A stretch of DNA of 64,000 nt from Acidobacteriota bacterium (GTDB lineage Bacteria > Acidobacteriota > Vicinamibacteria > Vicinamibacterales > JAKQTR01). The stretch spans positions 1-64,000 of the forward strand of contig JAKQTR010000030.1 in the NCBI GenBank assembly GCA_029562975.1, read 5' to 3'. A program made the translations under genes and the position numbers. This document shows, piece after piece, positions 18,459 to 26,604 of this stretch; positions within the stretch are counted from its first letter, which is position 1, and every line of letters begins with the position of its first letter. The notes beneath the pieces are model-generated. The model saw only the letters and a program-made list of their open reading frames with translations, did no database searches and was not told where the DNA came from.

Positions 18459-19610
18459 ATGACCTACGACTTCGACCGCCCCGTCGACCGCATCGGCTCC
18501 GACAGCACCAAGTGGCGCGTTTACGGGCCCGGCGTGCTCCCCCTCTGGACCGCGGACATGGACTTCCGCGTTCCCGAGCCCGTCATCGCGGCCCTGCGGG
18601 CGCGCGTCGATCACGGCGTTTTCGGGTACTGCGTCGAGCCTCCCGAGCTCCGCGAGATCCTCGCCGAGCGGCTCGGCCGCCTCTACGGCTGGCACGTGTC
18701 GGCCGGCGACATCGTGCTCGGGACGGGCGTGGTGACGGCGTTCCATCGCGCGTGCCGTGCCGCCGCCGGCCCGACCGACGGAATCCTCGTGCAGACGCCC
18801 GTGTATCAGCCGATCCTGGGCGCAGCGACGCACAACGGGTCCGTCGGGCAGCAGGCGCCGCTGGCCCGGCGCGCAGACGGCCGGTGGGAGATCGATTTCG
18901 AGGCGTTCGAGACGGCCGTCACCGGCCGGACCCGCGTCTTCATCCTCTGCAACCCGCACAACCCCGTCGGCCGCGTGTTCAGCCGCGCCGATCTCGAGCG
19001 CCTCGCCGCGATGTGCCTGCGGCGCGATGTCCTCATCTGCTCGGACGAGATTCACTGCGATCTCGTGTTCCCCGGGAGCGCGCACATGCCGATTGCGTCG
19101 CTCGACCCCGAGGTGGCGAAGCGCTGCGTGACGCTGATGGCGCCGAGCAAGACGTTCAACGTGCCGGGCCTCCGCTGCTCGTTCGCCGTCGTCACGGACC
19201 CGGACCTGCGCCGCCGCCTCGTCGGCGAGGAGTCGGCCACGTTTTCGGAGGTGAACAACCTCGCGCTGGCGGCGACGCTCGCCGCTTACCGGGACGGCCA
19301 GGACTGGCTCGATCAGGTGCTCGCCTATCTGGCGGCGAACCGGGACTTCGTCGCGGAGTTCGTGCGCCGCGAGCTGCCGGGGGCAGCCATGGCCCCGCCC
19401 GAGGCGACCTACCTGGCCTGGCTGGACTGCCGGACGTGCGGCATCGACGGGAACCCGCAGCAGTTCTTCCTCGAGCGCGCGCGCGTGGCCCTGCAGGACG
19501 GCGAGTGGTTCGGGCCCGGCGGCGAAGGATTCGTGCGCCTCAACTTCGGGTGCACGCGTGCGACGCTCGCCGAGGCGCTGGAGCGGATGGCGACGGCGCT
19601 GCGCGAGTGA
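18459..19610 (+). CDS. PatB/MalY-type C-S lyase (PLP aminotransferase fold I)
   Basis: A 383-residue PLP enzyme of the MalY/PatB branch, which cleaves cystathionine or other cysteine S-conjugates to a thiol, pyruvate and ammonia. Family signs: the N-terminal PLWTADMDFRVPEPV, HxGxxGYC-like DHGVFGYCVEP, CNPHNPVGRVF, SDEIHCDLVF (PLP-contacting Asp), and the Schiff-base lysine in APSKTFNVPGL. The C-terminus has EATYLAWLDCR and FVRLNFGCTR (Arg carboxylate clamp). ATG 18459 was chosen because the upstream frame is repeat sequence and a TATAGT hexamer sits six bases before it. The gene stands alone, divergent from the oxidoreductase operon. Confidence 0.9.
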   Translation: MTYDFDRPVDRIGSDSTKWRVYGPGVLPLWTADMDFRVPEPVIAALRARVDHGVFGYCVEPPELREILAERLGRLYGWHVSAGDIVLGTGVVTAFHRACRAAAGPTDGILVQTPVYQPILGAATHNGSVGQQAPLARRADGRWEIDFEAFETAVTGRTRVFILCNPHNPVGRVFSRADLERLAAMCLRRDVLICSDEIHCDLVFPGSAHMPIASLDPEVAKRCVTLMAPSKTFNVPGLRCSFAVVTDPDLRRRLVGEESATFSEVNNLALAATLAAYRDGQDWLDQVLAYLAANRDFVAEFVRRELPGAAMAPPEATYLAWLDCRTCGIDGNPQQFFLERARVALQDGEWFGPGGEGFVRLNFGCTRATLAEALERMATALRE

Positions 19611-19662
19611 CCGGCACCGATCGACAGTCTCGCGACAGACAGGTCCCCGGGGGCGCGCGGCG

Positions 19663-20047
19663 GAGCGGTGACGCTCACGGAACGCGGTTGCGAGACCCGT
19701 TCGCGCGCAGCACGCAGGAGCGGTGACGCTCACGGAACGCGGTTTCGAGACCCGTTCCCTCGCAGCGCGCAGGAGCGGTGACGCTCACGGAACGCGGTTG
19801 CGAGACCCGTTCCCGCGCAGCACGCAGGAGCGGTGACGCTCACGGAACGCGGTTGCGAGACCCGTTCCCGCGCAGCACGCAGGAGCGGTGACGCTCACGG
19901 AACGCGGTTTCGAGACCCGTTCCCGCGCAGCGCGCAGGAGCGGTGACGCTCACGGAACGCGGTTGCGAGACCCGTTCCCGCGCAGCGCGCAGGAGCGGTG
20001 ACGCTCACGGAACGCGGTTTCGAGACCCGTTCCCGCGCAGCACGCAG
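19663..20047. repeat. Seven tandem copies of a 55 bp hairpin-forming unit
   Basis: Units begin at 19663, 19718, 19773, 19828, 19883, 19938 and 19993, each starting GAGCGGTGACGCTCACGG and ending GCACGCAG or GCGCGCAG. The period is 55 bp and the units differ at only a few positions (TTGCGAGA versus TTTCGAGA, GCAC versus GCGC). Every unit can fold as GGAACG-C-GG-TTTCGAGA-CC-CGTTCC. Right after the last unit the sequence GGTCTCGAAACCG is the inverse of CGGTTTCGAGACC inside the units. 55 is not a multiple of three, so it does not code for a repeat peptide. It lies between the 3' ends of two convergent genes. Confidence 0.97.
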
Positions 20048-20060
20048 GTCTCGAAACCGT

Positions 20061-20849
20061 CTATAGGTGACGCCACCAGGCGCGGTGCTTGTCGTGCAGT
20101 TCTTCCATCGTCGGCATGCGGTAGAAGAGCAGCTTGTCACCCTCCGAGAAGTAGAAGCCCGGCTGGATGTTCTTGAAGCTCGTCAGGTCCAGGTTGCCGT
20201 TGAGGCTGAGCGTCTTGCTCTTCTTGCCGGGGATTTCGGCCAGTTCCCGAAGCGCGTTCGAGAGGTTCGCCGGGTTCACGTTCGGGAGCTGGCCGCTGTG
20301 CGACAGGACGTCGAGGCGGTTGACGATGGCCTCGGCGTCCACGTCCCATTGGGCGAAGAAGATCTTCGGCGCGCCTTTCGACCACGTCTCGGCGGTGATG
20401 TACGCGCCGAACGCGCGCGGCTCGAGGCTCGAGGCCACCACCAGGCGGAGCGGGCAGATCTCCTGGTAGATGCGGATGCGGCCCGCCCGGCGCGTGTCGG
20501 CCGGCTCGTCGCCCGGGTCGAGACCCAGCACCGCCCCGTCCGTCGTGACGAGGTACAGGCGCTGGAACGCGGTCAGATCGATGTGTTCGAGGACCCGGTA
20601 GGACTTGACGAACTTCGTGCGCTTCGGCCGGCCGGGCTGGCCCGACTCCGTCTGCGCGAGGTACCCGTCGATGCGCAGATCCGGGTGCCGGAAGCTGATG
20701 TCCACTTCCGCGAAGATGACTTTTCCCGTGAAATGGCGAGGGCTGCCGATCGAATAGTGGGCGCCGAATGCCTCCGGGGAGAGCTGCGACGCCACCAGCG
20801 CTTCGTTCGGGTGGAGAATCAGGTACAGGTGCTTCTGGAACTCGGACAT
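20061..20849 (-). CDS. Uncharacterised protein, paralog of the 39.7 kb gene
   Basis: A 262-residue protein with no signal peptide or TM segment, so probably cytosolic. I do not recognise a named family. It has an internal duplication: LVASQLSPEAFGAHYSIGSP...VIFAEVDI (about 18-51) and VVASSLEPRAFGAYITAE...IFFAQWDV (about 152-185). A second gene at 39672-40448 shares the full layout, including SPKR/RPKRTKF, YRVLEHI, LYLVTTDGAVL, YQEICPL, and the C-terminal YRMPTMEELHDKHRAWW. ATG 20849 follows GAGGAG by eight bases; the longer frame lacks similarity to the paralog. Its stop codon is 13 bases from the 55 bp repeat array. It is divergent from the MFS gene. Confidence 0.8.
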   Translation of the reverse strand: MSEFQKHLYLILHPNEALVASQLSPEAFGAHYSIGSPRHFTGKVIFAEVDISFRHPDLRIDGYLAQTESGQPGRPKRTKFVKSYRVLEHIDLTAFQRLYLVTTDGAVLGLDPGDEPADTRRAGRIRIYQEICPLRLVVASSLEPRAFGAYITAETWSKGAPKIFFAQWDVDAEAIVNRLDVLSHSGQLPNVNPANLSNALRELAEIPGKKSKTLSLNGNLDLTSFKNIQPGFYFSEGDKLLFYRMPTMEELHDKHRAWWRHL

Positions 20850-20941
20850 CGGCGGCTCCTCAGCGTAGGGCTGGCGGACGGCCCCCATAAGGGCGACACC
20901 AAGCAGTCTATACCGGAACGCCGAGCGCCGCGGGAGCGGGG

Positions 20942-20947
20942 TATCAT
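20942..20947 (+). promoter_or_regulatory. -10-like hexamer close to the MFS start codon
   Basis: TATCAT ends nine bases before ATG 20957, leaving a 5' leader of at most about three bases. Confidence 0.45.
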
Positions 20948-20956
20948 CGGGAGCCG

Positions 20957-22237
20957 ATGACATCCAGGCCCCTCCCGCCAGCCGGGCCGGCCGGCCTCGT
21001 CCCAGGCCGCCCCTGGGCGCTGCTCTGGCTGATGGCCGGGTTCAACGTCCTGAACTTCGTGGACCGGCAGCTCGTGGGCAGCCTCGCGCCGCTGCTGATG
21101 GCGGACCTGCAGATCTCGCGGGCGCAGATTGGCCTGCTGGCCGGCTTCGCGTTCGTCCTCTGCTACACCGTCGCCGGCATGGCGATCGGCATCGCCGCCG
21201 ACCGGTGGCCGCGGCGGGCCATTGTCCTGGGCGGCGTGTGGCTGTGGAGCCTGATGACCGCCGTGTCGGGCGCCGCAAGAGGCTTCGCCGATCTCGCAGC
21301 CGCCCGGGTGTTCCTCGGCGTCGGCCAGGCGGCGCTGACGCCGGCGGCGTTGCCGATGCTCGCCGACGCGCTCCCGTCGAGGCGATGGGGGCTGGCCACC
21401 GGGATCTACTATGCCGGGCTGCCCGTCGGCACGGCCCTCAGTCTGATCGTCGCGGGCTTCGTCGCCCCGCGGTTCGGGTGGCGGGCGTGCTTCTACGCGC
21501 TCGGTGCGCTTGGCATCGCAGCCTCGTCGCTGCTGGCGCTTGTCCGCGAACCGGTTCGGCGCCAGGGCGCACCCCCGGCGGCCGGCCGCGCCTCCGGGCA
21601 GTCGGGCGCCGCCCAGGCCTTCGGCGCGACCGCGCGGGAGTTGTTCCGTGCGCTGCGCGAGCGTCCCGCCTTCGGCCTCATCGTGGCCGGCGGGGCCTGC
21701 CTCGCGTACGCGTCGGCCGCGGCCATCCACGGCGTGACGTGGCTCGTGCAGGAGCGGGGGTTCCGCTTCGAGTCGGCGGCCTACACCGCGGGGGGCGTCG
21801 CCGTTGCCGCCGGGCTGTGCGGCAACCTCGCGGGCGGCTGGGTGGCGGACTGGTGCGCGCGGCGGTGGCGCGGCGGTCGCGGCTGGAGCCTCGTGCTGCT
21901 CACGCTCTTCTTCGCGCCGTTCAGCGTGGCGTTCTACCTGCTGCCTCCGTCATCGGCGCTGTTCTACGTGTGCTGGTTCGTCTCCTCGGCATCCACCGTG
22001 GCGTACTTCGGCCCCGTGTTCTCGTCGATCCAGGAGGTGGCTCCGCCGCAGGTTGGCTCCAGCGCGGTGGCCTTCGGGCTGTTGGTCGTCAATATCGCCG
22101 GCGTGGGCTCGGGGTCCTGGCTCACCGGCGTCATCGGCGACGGCGCGGGCCTGACGGCCGGCCTGCTCGCGAGCGTCGGCGTGACGCTCGTCGGCGTGCC
22201 CGCGTTCTTGCTCGCCGCACGGCGCTGGCCGCGGTGA
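20957..22237 (+). CDS. Major facilitator superfamily transporter
   Basis: A 426-residue, 12-TM carrier. The first half has NFVDRQLVGSLAPLL in TM1, the loop 2-3 motif GIAADRWPRRAIVLGG (MFS motif A, GxxxDRxGRR), and RVFLGVGQAALTPAALPML. This combination (FVDRQ in TM1, GxGxAAxxPA in TM4) is typical of the Spinster-like/ACS branch that carries organic anions, sphingolipids or sugar acids. A hydrophilic loop with GAPPAAGRASGQSG separates the halves. Substrate not predictable. It is a single gene; tRNA-Lys and an IS element follow downstream. Confidence 0.9.
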   Translation: MTSRPLPPAGPAGLVPGRPWALLWLMAGFNVLNFVDRQLVGSLAPLLMADLQISRAQIGLLAGFAFVLCYTVAGMAIGIAADRWPRRAIVLGGVWLWSLMTAVSGAARGFADLAAARVFLGVGQAALTPAALPMLADALPSRRWGLATGIYYAGLPVGTALSLIVAGFVAPRFGWRACFYALGALGIAASSLLALVREPVRRQGAPPAAGRASGQSGAAQAFGATARELFRALRERPAFGLIVAGGACLAYASAAAIHGVTWLVQERGFRFESAAYTAGGVAVAAGLCGNLAGGWVADWCARRWRGGRGWSLVLLTLFFAPFSVAFYLLPPSSALFYVCWFVSSASTVAYFGPVFSSIQEVAPPQVGSSAVAFGLLVVNIAGVGSGSWLTGVIGDGAGLTAGLLASVGVTLVGVPAFLLAARRWPR

Positions 22238-22410
22238 ACGGGCGGCAGGATCGTTCGAAGCGCCGCCGGCCGAATGGGCGCGGGGTCCGGCCGCGCGGCG
22301 CGCCGTGCGGCGCTCGCCGGCGCCGTCTGGCAGCCCGGCGGGTGGAGCCTCACGTCCTGCGGTCCGGAGGCGCGGGAGGCGCGGCCCGGATTGCGGTTGG
22401 CGTCGCGATC

Positions 22411-22440
22411 TTGGACCTGATCCCGGTTGCGCGCTATACT
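22411..22440 (+). promoter_or_regulatory. Sigma70-like promoter for tRNA-Lys
   Basis: TTGGAC at 22411-22416 and TATACT at 22435-22440 are separated by 18 bases. The tRNA-Lys gene starts 53 bases downstream. This is one of the few promoters in the window with a recognisable -35 box. Confidence 0.5.
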
Positions 22441-22493
22441 GTCTCATTCCGGCTTCCGCAGCCGGGTCCGCCGCCGGCGGAGTGCAGGGGAGT

Positions 22494-22569
22494 GGGCCGC
22501 TAGCTCAATTGGCAGAGCAGCAGACTCTTAATCTGCGGGTTGTAGGTTCGATTCCTACGCGGCTCACCA
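22494..22569 (+). tRNA. tRNA-Lys (CTT)
   Basis: Acceptor stem GGGCCGC/GCGGCTC (one G-U pair), anticodon loop CTCTTAA giving CTT, T-arm TGTAGG-TTCGATT-CCTACG, and CCA encoded. An IS element is inserted 11 bases after its 3' end, leaving the tRNA intact. Confidence 0.95.
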
Positions 22570-22580
22570 CTAATCCTTAG

Positions 22581-23910
22581 CACTACTTTGTCAGATTCAA
22601 TCTGTCGTACAACGCGATTCAATATTTCGTACTTGTACCAATGATCCGGGTTCTTTACGATTGCGGGCGTGACGGAAGCCGACGCCCGCGCGGTGTTGCA
22701 ACGCTTCGGCGCGTTAGCCGATCAGTTTGCCCCGTGCTTCGGCCGGAATGTCCAGCGCGACGCGGCGAGTCGCTATCTGGCGGGCCTCGTCAACGACAGT
22801 ACCCGCAAGTCCATGCAGGCGATGCATGGGCGCTTGAGCGATGCCGGGTCCTATCAGGCGCTGCAACCCTTCATCACGCACTCGCCCTGGGCCGTGGCGC
22901 CCGTCTGGACGCGCCTGCACGCGCTGATTCCGGACCGCGCCGGCATTCTCGCGGTCGACGATACGGGGTTTCCCAAACAGGGCACGCACTCGGTCGGCGT
23001 GAAGCGGCAATATTGCGGGGCGCTCGGGAAGACGGGCAATTGCCAGGTCGGCGTGTCGACCGCCTTGATCGGGCCGACGTTGGTGTGGCCGACGAGCTGC
23101 GAGTTGTATCTGCCGGCCGAGTGGGCGGCGGATCCCGACCGGCGCGACCACGCGCGCGTGCCGCGCACCGTCCGCTTCCGCGAGAAATGGCGCATCGCCT
23201 TGGCGCACATTCGCGCGGTGGTGAAGGCTGGCTTCACGATCGAGGCCGTGGTGGCCGACGCGGATATGGGACCACGACCGGGTTTCGGACCGGCCTGGAG
23301 CGGCTGGGCCTGCGCTATGCGGTCGCCGTCCGCGGGGTGGTGCACGCGTGGCTGCCCCGCGCGACCGCCTCGTCCAGCCTCCACACGCCGGGGCGGGCGC
23401 TGCCCCGCCACGCGTGGCGCCGCGTCACCTGGGCGCAGGGCACGAAGGGCCCGCTGGCCGCGCGCTTCGTCGCGCGGCGTGTCCGGCTCCGGCACGGCCG
23501 AGGCGAGCGCTGGGTGCTGTTCGAACGCTCGCTCGCCGACGACACGCGCAAGTACTACGTGCTCAACCTGGAGGCCACGGCCTCGCTCAAGCCGCTCGTG
23601 CGGCTGGCGCGCAGTCGCTGGCCCATCGAGCAGCAGTATCGGGAACTGAAAGACGAACTGGGCCTGGGCCACTTCGAGGGCCGGACCTACCCAGGCTGGG
23701 CCCACCACACGGTGCTGACCGCTGCCGCGTTCACCTTCCTCCAATTGGAACGCCGGCGATCGGCGCACGCGCCGCGTCCGACGCTGCCCGCCGTGCGCGC
23801 CTGGATGCGGGAAATCGTCGCGCTGCAGTACTTTGCGGGCAACCGTCAACTCTTCAACCTCGCAGTCAGCTTTCAGCGCAATCCGCCCCTACGAAGATGA
23901 CAAAGTAGTG
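22581..23910 (+). mobile_element. IS701-family insertion sequence, complete ends
   Basis: The 1,330 bp element is bounded by perfect 13 bp inverted repeats, CACTACTTTGTCA (22581-22593) and TGACAAAGTAGTG (23898-23910). It is flanked by a TTAG direct repeat (22577-22580 and 23911-23914). A four-base YTAR-type target duplication is characteristic of the IS701 family. The single transposase gene fills the element, its stop codon overlaps the right repeat, and it is frameshifted. The intact ends and duplication indicate recent insertion. The right-hand TTAG also supplies the stop codon of the neighbouring minus-strand gene. Confidence 0.92.
22669..23900 (+). pseudogene. IS701 transposase, frameshifted at the second catalytic Asp
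   Basis: A DDE transposase of the IS701 family in two overlapping frames. Frame 1 (GTG 22669) covers the N-terminal part, the first catalytic Asp (ILAVDDTGFPKQG) and reaches VVADAD. Frame 2 continues YGTTTGFRTGLERLGLRYAV and the catalytic Glu region (RWPIEQQYRELKDELGLG) to TGA 23900. The expected ADADYG is interrupted because GATTATGGG has become GATATGGG near 23263-23270, a one-base loss exactly at the second catalytic Asp motif. The enzyme should be dead unless the base was lost in sequencing. Joined length is about 410 residues, normal for the family. Confidence 0.9.
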
Positions 23911-24441
23911 TTAGCGGATGTCGCGCGTGCGCAGTGTCACGTGCGACGACGGACGACCGGAGGCCTCGGACACGGCGACCGTGAACACCTCGGGCACCTG
24001 GATGGCCGCAAAGACCGACGCCACGGCGTGCGCCGGATAGCGCCCACCGATGGCGTTCGGCACCGTCACGGCGATCTGGTGATCGCACAAACTGGTCAGG
24101 CTGCGAATCTGCGTGCGGCCGCCGAGACGGTACGTCTCGCGAGGGTCCCACACGGTGAGACTCGTCGCATGCCCCGGCAGCCAGACACCCAGTGCCGACC
24201 CGCGCGCGGGGTCGGGCCAGGCGAGGATCGTGACGACCGCCCAGGTCGCCGGGATGTTGCAGCCGGCCGGGGACAGTTCCGGGATCGTGCCAGGCCATCC
24301 CCGCATCGCCGACACGGTCCAGCCCGATGATCCGACCGTGGGCGTCCCCGCGTGCGGCGGATCCCAGATGGATCCCTGCGCGCGGACCGGCGCGGCGATC
24401 GCGAGACTGAGGACGGCAGCCGCCAGGACACATCCACGCAT
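23911..24441 (-). CDS. Secreted protein of unknown function
   Basis: A 176-residue protein with a clear signal peptide (MRGCVLAAAVLSLAIAAPVRAQ). The mature part (GSIWDPPHAGTPTVGSSGW, PAGCNIPATWAVVTILAWPD, VWLPGHATSLTVWDPRETY, LCDHQIAVTVPNAIGG) looks like a beta-sandwich, with two cysteines far apart that could pair. No family recognised. ATG 24441 was chosen because it begins the signal peptide; a longer frame extends to 24516. The TAA stop lies inside the four-base target duplication of the IS element, so insertion did not truncate the protein. It sits downstream of phage tail genes but does not look like a structural tail protein. Confidence 0.65.
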   Translation of the reverse strand: MRGCVLAAAVLSLAIAAPVRAQGSIWDPPHAGTPTVGSSGWTVSAMRGWPGTIPELSPAGCNIPATWAVVTILAWPDPARGSALGVWLPGHATSLTVWDPRETYRLGGRTQIRSLTSLCDHQIAVTVPNAIGGRYPAHAVASVFAAIQVPEVFTVAVSEASGRPSSHVTLRTRDIR

Positions 24442-24559
24442 GGGTGAGCCTCCTTGCCGTCTCAGCTTGCGAAATCCACGCCATTGGCCCCCTCGCGGTA
24501 TTCGGCCTGAACCCACGGTTTCTCGTCACCGACGACCCGTCCTGTGCCCACGCGGGAGG

Positions 24560-24790
24560 TCACTCCTCACTGGGCGGCCCCCAGACCATCTCCCAGGCGA
24601 GGGCCGGGTCGAGCGACCCCTTGCTGTCACGGAGGAGGTCGTCGACCCGTTTCTTGCCCGTGAAGTACGCCATCCACTCGGTCAGTTGCCGGCTGCTGAG
24701 CCGGGCGAGCATCCCATCGACATCCGCCTCCCCCAAGGCCTCCGCGAGCTGGTAGCCGAAGAGGCGCGTCGGGTTCAGGCGGAAGGCTGT
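24560..24790 (-). CDS. Phage tail-chaperone downstream frame (probable -1 extension)
   Basis: A minus-strand frame ending at TGA 24560 encodes AFRLNPTRLFGYQLAEALGE, then DVDGMLARLSSRQLTEWMAY and WEMVWGPPSEE. The RLFGYQLAEALG and SSRQLTEWMAYF pattern is common in small phage proteins just downstream of the tail assembly chaperone. It has no good start codon, and its open frame runs back into the chaperone gene in the -1 frame. As in lambda G/GT, it may be produced by -1 frameshifting from the chaperone. I could not identify a convincing slippery heptamer, so this is inference. The upstream limit is approximate. Confidence 0.55.
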   Translation of the reverse strand, partial: TAFRLNPTRLFGYQLAEALGEADVDGMLARLSSRQLTEWMAYFTGKKRVDDLLRDSKGSLDPALAWEMVWGPPSEE

Positions 24791-25140
24791 CCCAACTCGT
24801 CGACGTCCTGGTCCCGCAGCCCCGAGAGCCGCTGCGCCACGCCGAAGAGTCGGCCCAGGATGTCCGCCCGCACCTGCCCCAGGGCCGGCACGTCGTCGTC
24901 CTGGAACACCCGCGCGCCCGCCTCATCCACGAGGCAGAGCGCCACGAGGCGGGCCCGCACGTTCTGCATGTTCAGCTCGCGCGTCTTGCCTGGCTGCTTG
25001 AACATCGGCCCTTCGAACGCGTCCCGGGCGGTCCCCGACAACCCCTGCACGATGACCGCGCCGCCCAGCTCCGGCACCTGCACGGTCTCCCGTGGCAGTG
25101 CGGTCGCGGCGAGCAGCGCCTCTCGCTCCAGTACCCCCAT
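24775..25140 (-). CDS. Phage tail assembly chaperone-like protein
   Basis: A 121-residue protein: MGVLEREALLAATALPRETV, GGAVIVQGLSGTARDAFEGP, then RELNMQNVRARLVALCLVDEAG and an acidic ADILGRLFGVAQRLSGLRDQDVDE end. This pattern (Leu-rich start, VxGLSGxxRDxFE, NxRAxLVAxCLxDExG, LxxxxxRLSGL) is typical of the small tail assembly chaperones of siphophages. It lies between tail-tube-like proteins and the overlapping downstream frame, the canonical position. The tape-measure gene that should follow is absent, so the module is a remnant. Confidence 0.72.
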   Translation of the reverse strand: MGVLEREALLAATALPRETVQVPELGGAVIVQGLSGTARDAFEGPMFKQPGKTRELNMQNVRARLVALCLVDEAGARVFQDDDVPALGQVRADILGRLFGVAQRLSGLRDQDVDELGQPSA

Positions 25141-25177
25141 GCGTCCCCCTGTGGCCCGACCGGGCCGGCTGCCGCCG

Positions 25178-25585
25178 TTACGACGTCGCGCGGGTCCAGG
25201 CCGTGGCCATGCCGAACTCGACGGTCACGTCCTCGTACTCGCCCACGGCGCCGCCGATCGGCGTGTAGCTCTTCACGAACACGGTCGCCGTCCATTTCGG
25301 ATTCGTGGCGGAGACCGCGCCCGATGACGCCCGGACTTCCACCGCGCAAGTCGTGCCGCGAATGGCGGCCAGCGTCTGATCGACGGCGGCCGACGCGCGG
25401 TCCTGCTTGAAGGTGACGGAGAGGCCTGGCGTGTAGAGCCCCGGCAGTTCGATCTTGGCGGTGTTCCCCATCGTGGTCACGTCGTGCGACTCGACGTCGG
25501 CCTTGACCGTGATGGATTTCACCCACGCGCTCAGGTTCACCGAGTTGAGCGTCAGATACCCGTCGCGAAGCACCGTGAGAGCCAT
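25178..25585 (-). CDS. Phage tail tube-like protein (short paralog)
   Basis: A 135-residue protein starting at ATG 25585 after a GGAGGA site. It contains LTLNSVNLSAWVKSITVKAD, then ESHDVTTMGNTAKIELPGL, and VEFGMATAWTRATS at the end. The ESxDxTTxGxTAKIxLPGL block is shared with the next upstream gene, so the two are paralogs. Position between the DUF3168-type completion protein and the tail chaperone, together with the beta-rich sequence, indicates a tail tube or minor tail protein. Part of a minus-strand module of six or seven phage genes. Confidence 0.65.
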   Translation of the reverse strand: MALTVLRDGYLTLNSVNLSAWVKSITVKADVESHDVTTMGNTAKIELPGLYTPGLSVTFKQDRASAAVDQTLAAIRGTTCAVEVRASSGAVSATNPKWTATVFVKSYTPIGGAVGEYEDVTVEFGMATAWTRATS

Positions 25586-25623
25586 AGGCCCGTCCTCCTC
25601 TTGTCCGATCGCGTTCCCGCGTG

Positions 25624-26343
25624 CTACAGAATCCCCGCCACCAACGCAAACGTCACCGATCCCCCCGTCAGCGTCCACGACGCGCGCCAGTACGTGTCGG
25701 TGATCGCCCCGGCGGCGTCCTTCCACTCGCTGCCCTTGGCCGTGGCGGCCGTGAACGTCAGCCGGTCCGTCGGCGTCGCCATCCCTGCCGCATCGTCCGA
25801 CTGCACCTTGGCGGTGAAGGTGCCGCCGCTCAGCGCGAGGATGTGCAGCGCGGCGTAGACCCGCTGCGAGGCGGCGACCGCTCCGAGCAGGTAGGCCGTG
25901 CCCGTGCCGCCCGCGACCTTCGTGCCGGTGTCGAGGACGAGGCCGCGCACCAGGGCCCCGCCGGTCATCACGGCGCTGAGGTCGGCCGCGGGGAACTGCC
26001 CCACCACGAACCCCGTCGAGAGGCTGGCCACGCCGGCCTTGAAGCACCAAGCCGAGTCGCCGGCCGCGCCGCCCAGCGGGCTGAGGCTCAGGGGCACCTG
26101 GGCGACGGCGAGATTGGCTTTGAGGATGTCCTCAATCTTCGGCGCGGCGGCGTCGACCTGGCGGAAGACCTTGCCGGTCAGTCGCACGGACTCAAGCCCC
26201 GGGAGCGCGATCTTCGCGGTCTGGCCGAACGTGGTGGCGTCCAGGCTCTCGGTGTCCAGCTGGAGCGACACCTGGTTGAAGTCGCCCGACACGTCGTACT
26301 GGGCGAGGTAAATCTTCGCATTCTTCAGGACCTGGAGGCTCAT
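25624..26343 (-). CDS. Phage tail tube-like protein (long paralog)
   Basis: A 239-residue protein with MSLQVLKNAKIYLAQYDVSGDF, QLDTESLDATTFGQTAKIALPGL and later GDSAWCFKAGVASLSTGFVVGQF, TAYLLGAVAASQRVYAALHI and a beta-rich C-terminus. The N-terminal block matches the shorter downstream protein; the extra length could be a second tube domain or an Ig-like decoration. It overlaps no neighbour and follows a small protein by three bases. Assignment as major tail protein rests on order and on the paralog pair. Confidence 0.62.
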   Translation of the reverse strand: MSLQVLKNAKIYLAQYDVSGDFNQVSLQLDTESLDATTFGQTAKIALPGLESVRLTGKVFRQVDAAAPKIEDILKANLAVAQVPLSLSPLGGAAGDSAWCFKAGVASLSTGFVVGQFPAADLSAVMTGGALVRGLVLDTGTKVAGGTGTAYLLGAVAASQRVYAALHILALSGGTFTAKVQSDDAAGMATPTDRLTFTAATAKGSEWKDAAGAITDTYWRASWTLTGGSVTFALVAGIL

Positions 26344-26346
26344 CGC

Positions 26347-26604
26347 CTACTCATAGGCCGCCTGGATGGCCACCGCCGGCCGGTCGTCGGGCGGCGCGGC
26401 GAGCGTCTGCTGCGCCGGCCGGTGGCGCGCCGGCAGAATGAGCTCGGACTCGGTGGCTGGGTCCACGATCCGGAGGGCGCCGAGTCGCAAGAGGAAGGCC
26501 TCGAGCGCGGCGTCGAGCTCCGCCGTGGTGATGACGCCGGGGGCCACGCTGCGGCCGTCGAGCACCACGGGCGCCGCGCCGATCACTTCGTAGTACCGCG
26601 TCAT
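26347..26604 (-). CDS. Small phage protein of unknown role
   Basis: An 85-residue protein (MTRYYEVIGAAPVVLDGRSV...ELDAALEAFLLRLGALRIVD...) with a mixed alpha/beta composition and no TM segment. Its ATG overlaps the end of the DUF3168-like gene (four-base overlap), and it precedes the long tail tube-like gene by three bases. It resembles small joining proteins in tail modules by place only; no family recognised. Confidence 0.55.
   Translation of the reverse strand: MTRYYEVIGAAPVVLDGRSVAPGVITTAELDAALEAFLLRLGALRIVDPATESELILPARHRPAQQTLAAPPDDRPAVAIQAAYE

Noticed and set aside
19621-20047. The 55 bp repeat array as a CRISPR array
   Set aside because: The units are contiguous with no unique spacers and the whole 55 bp repeats, so it is a tandem minisatellite.
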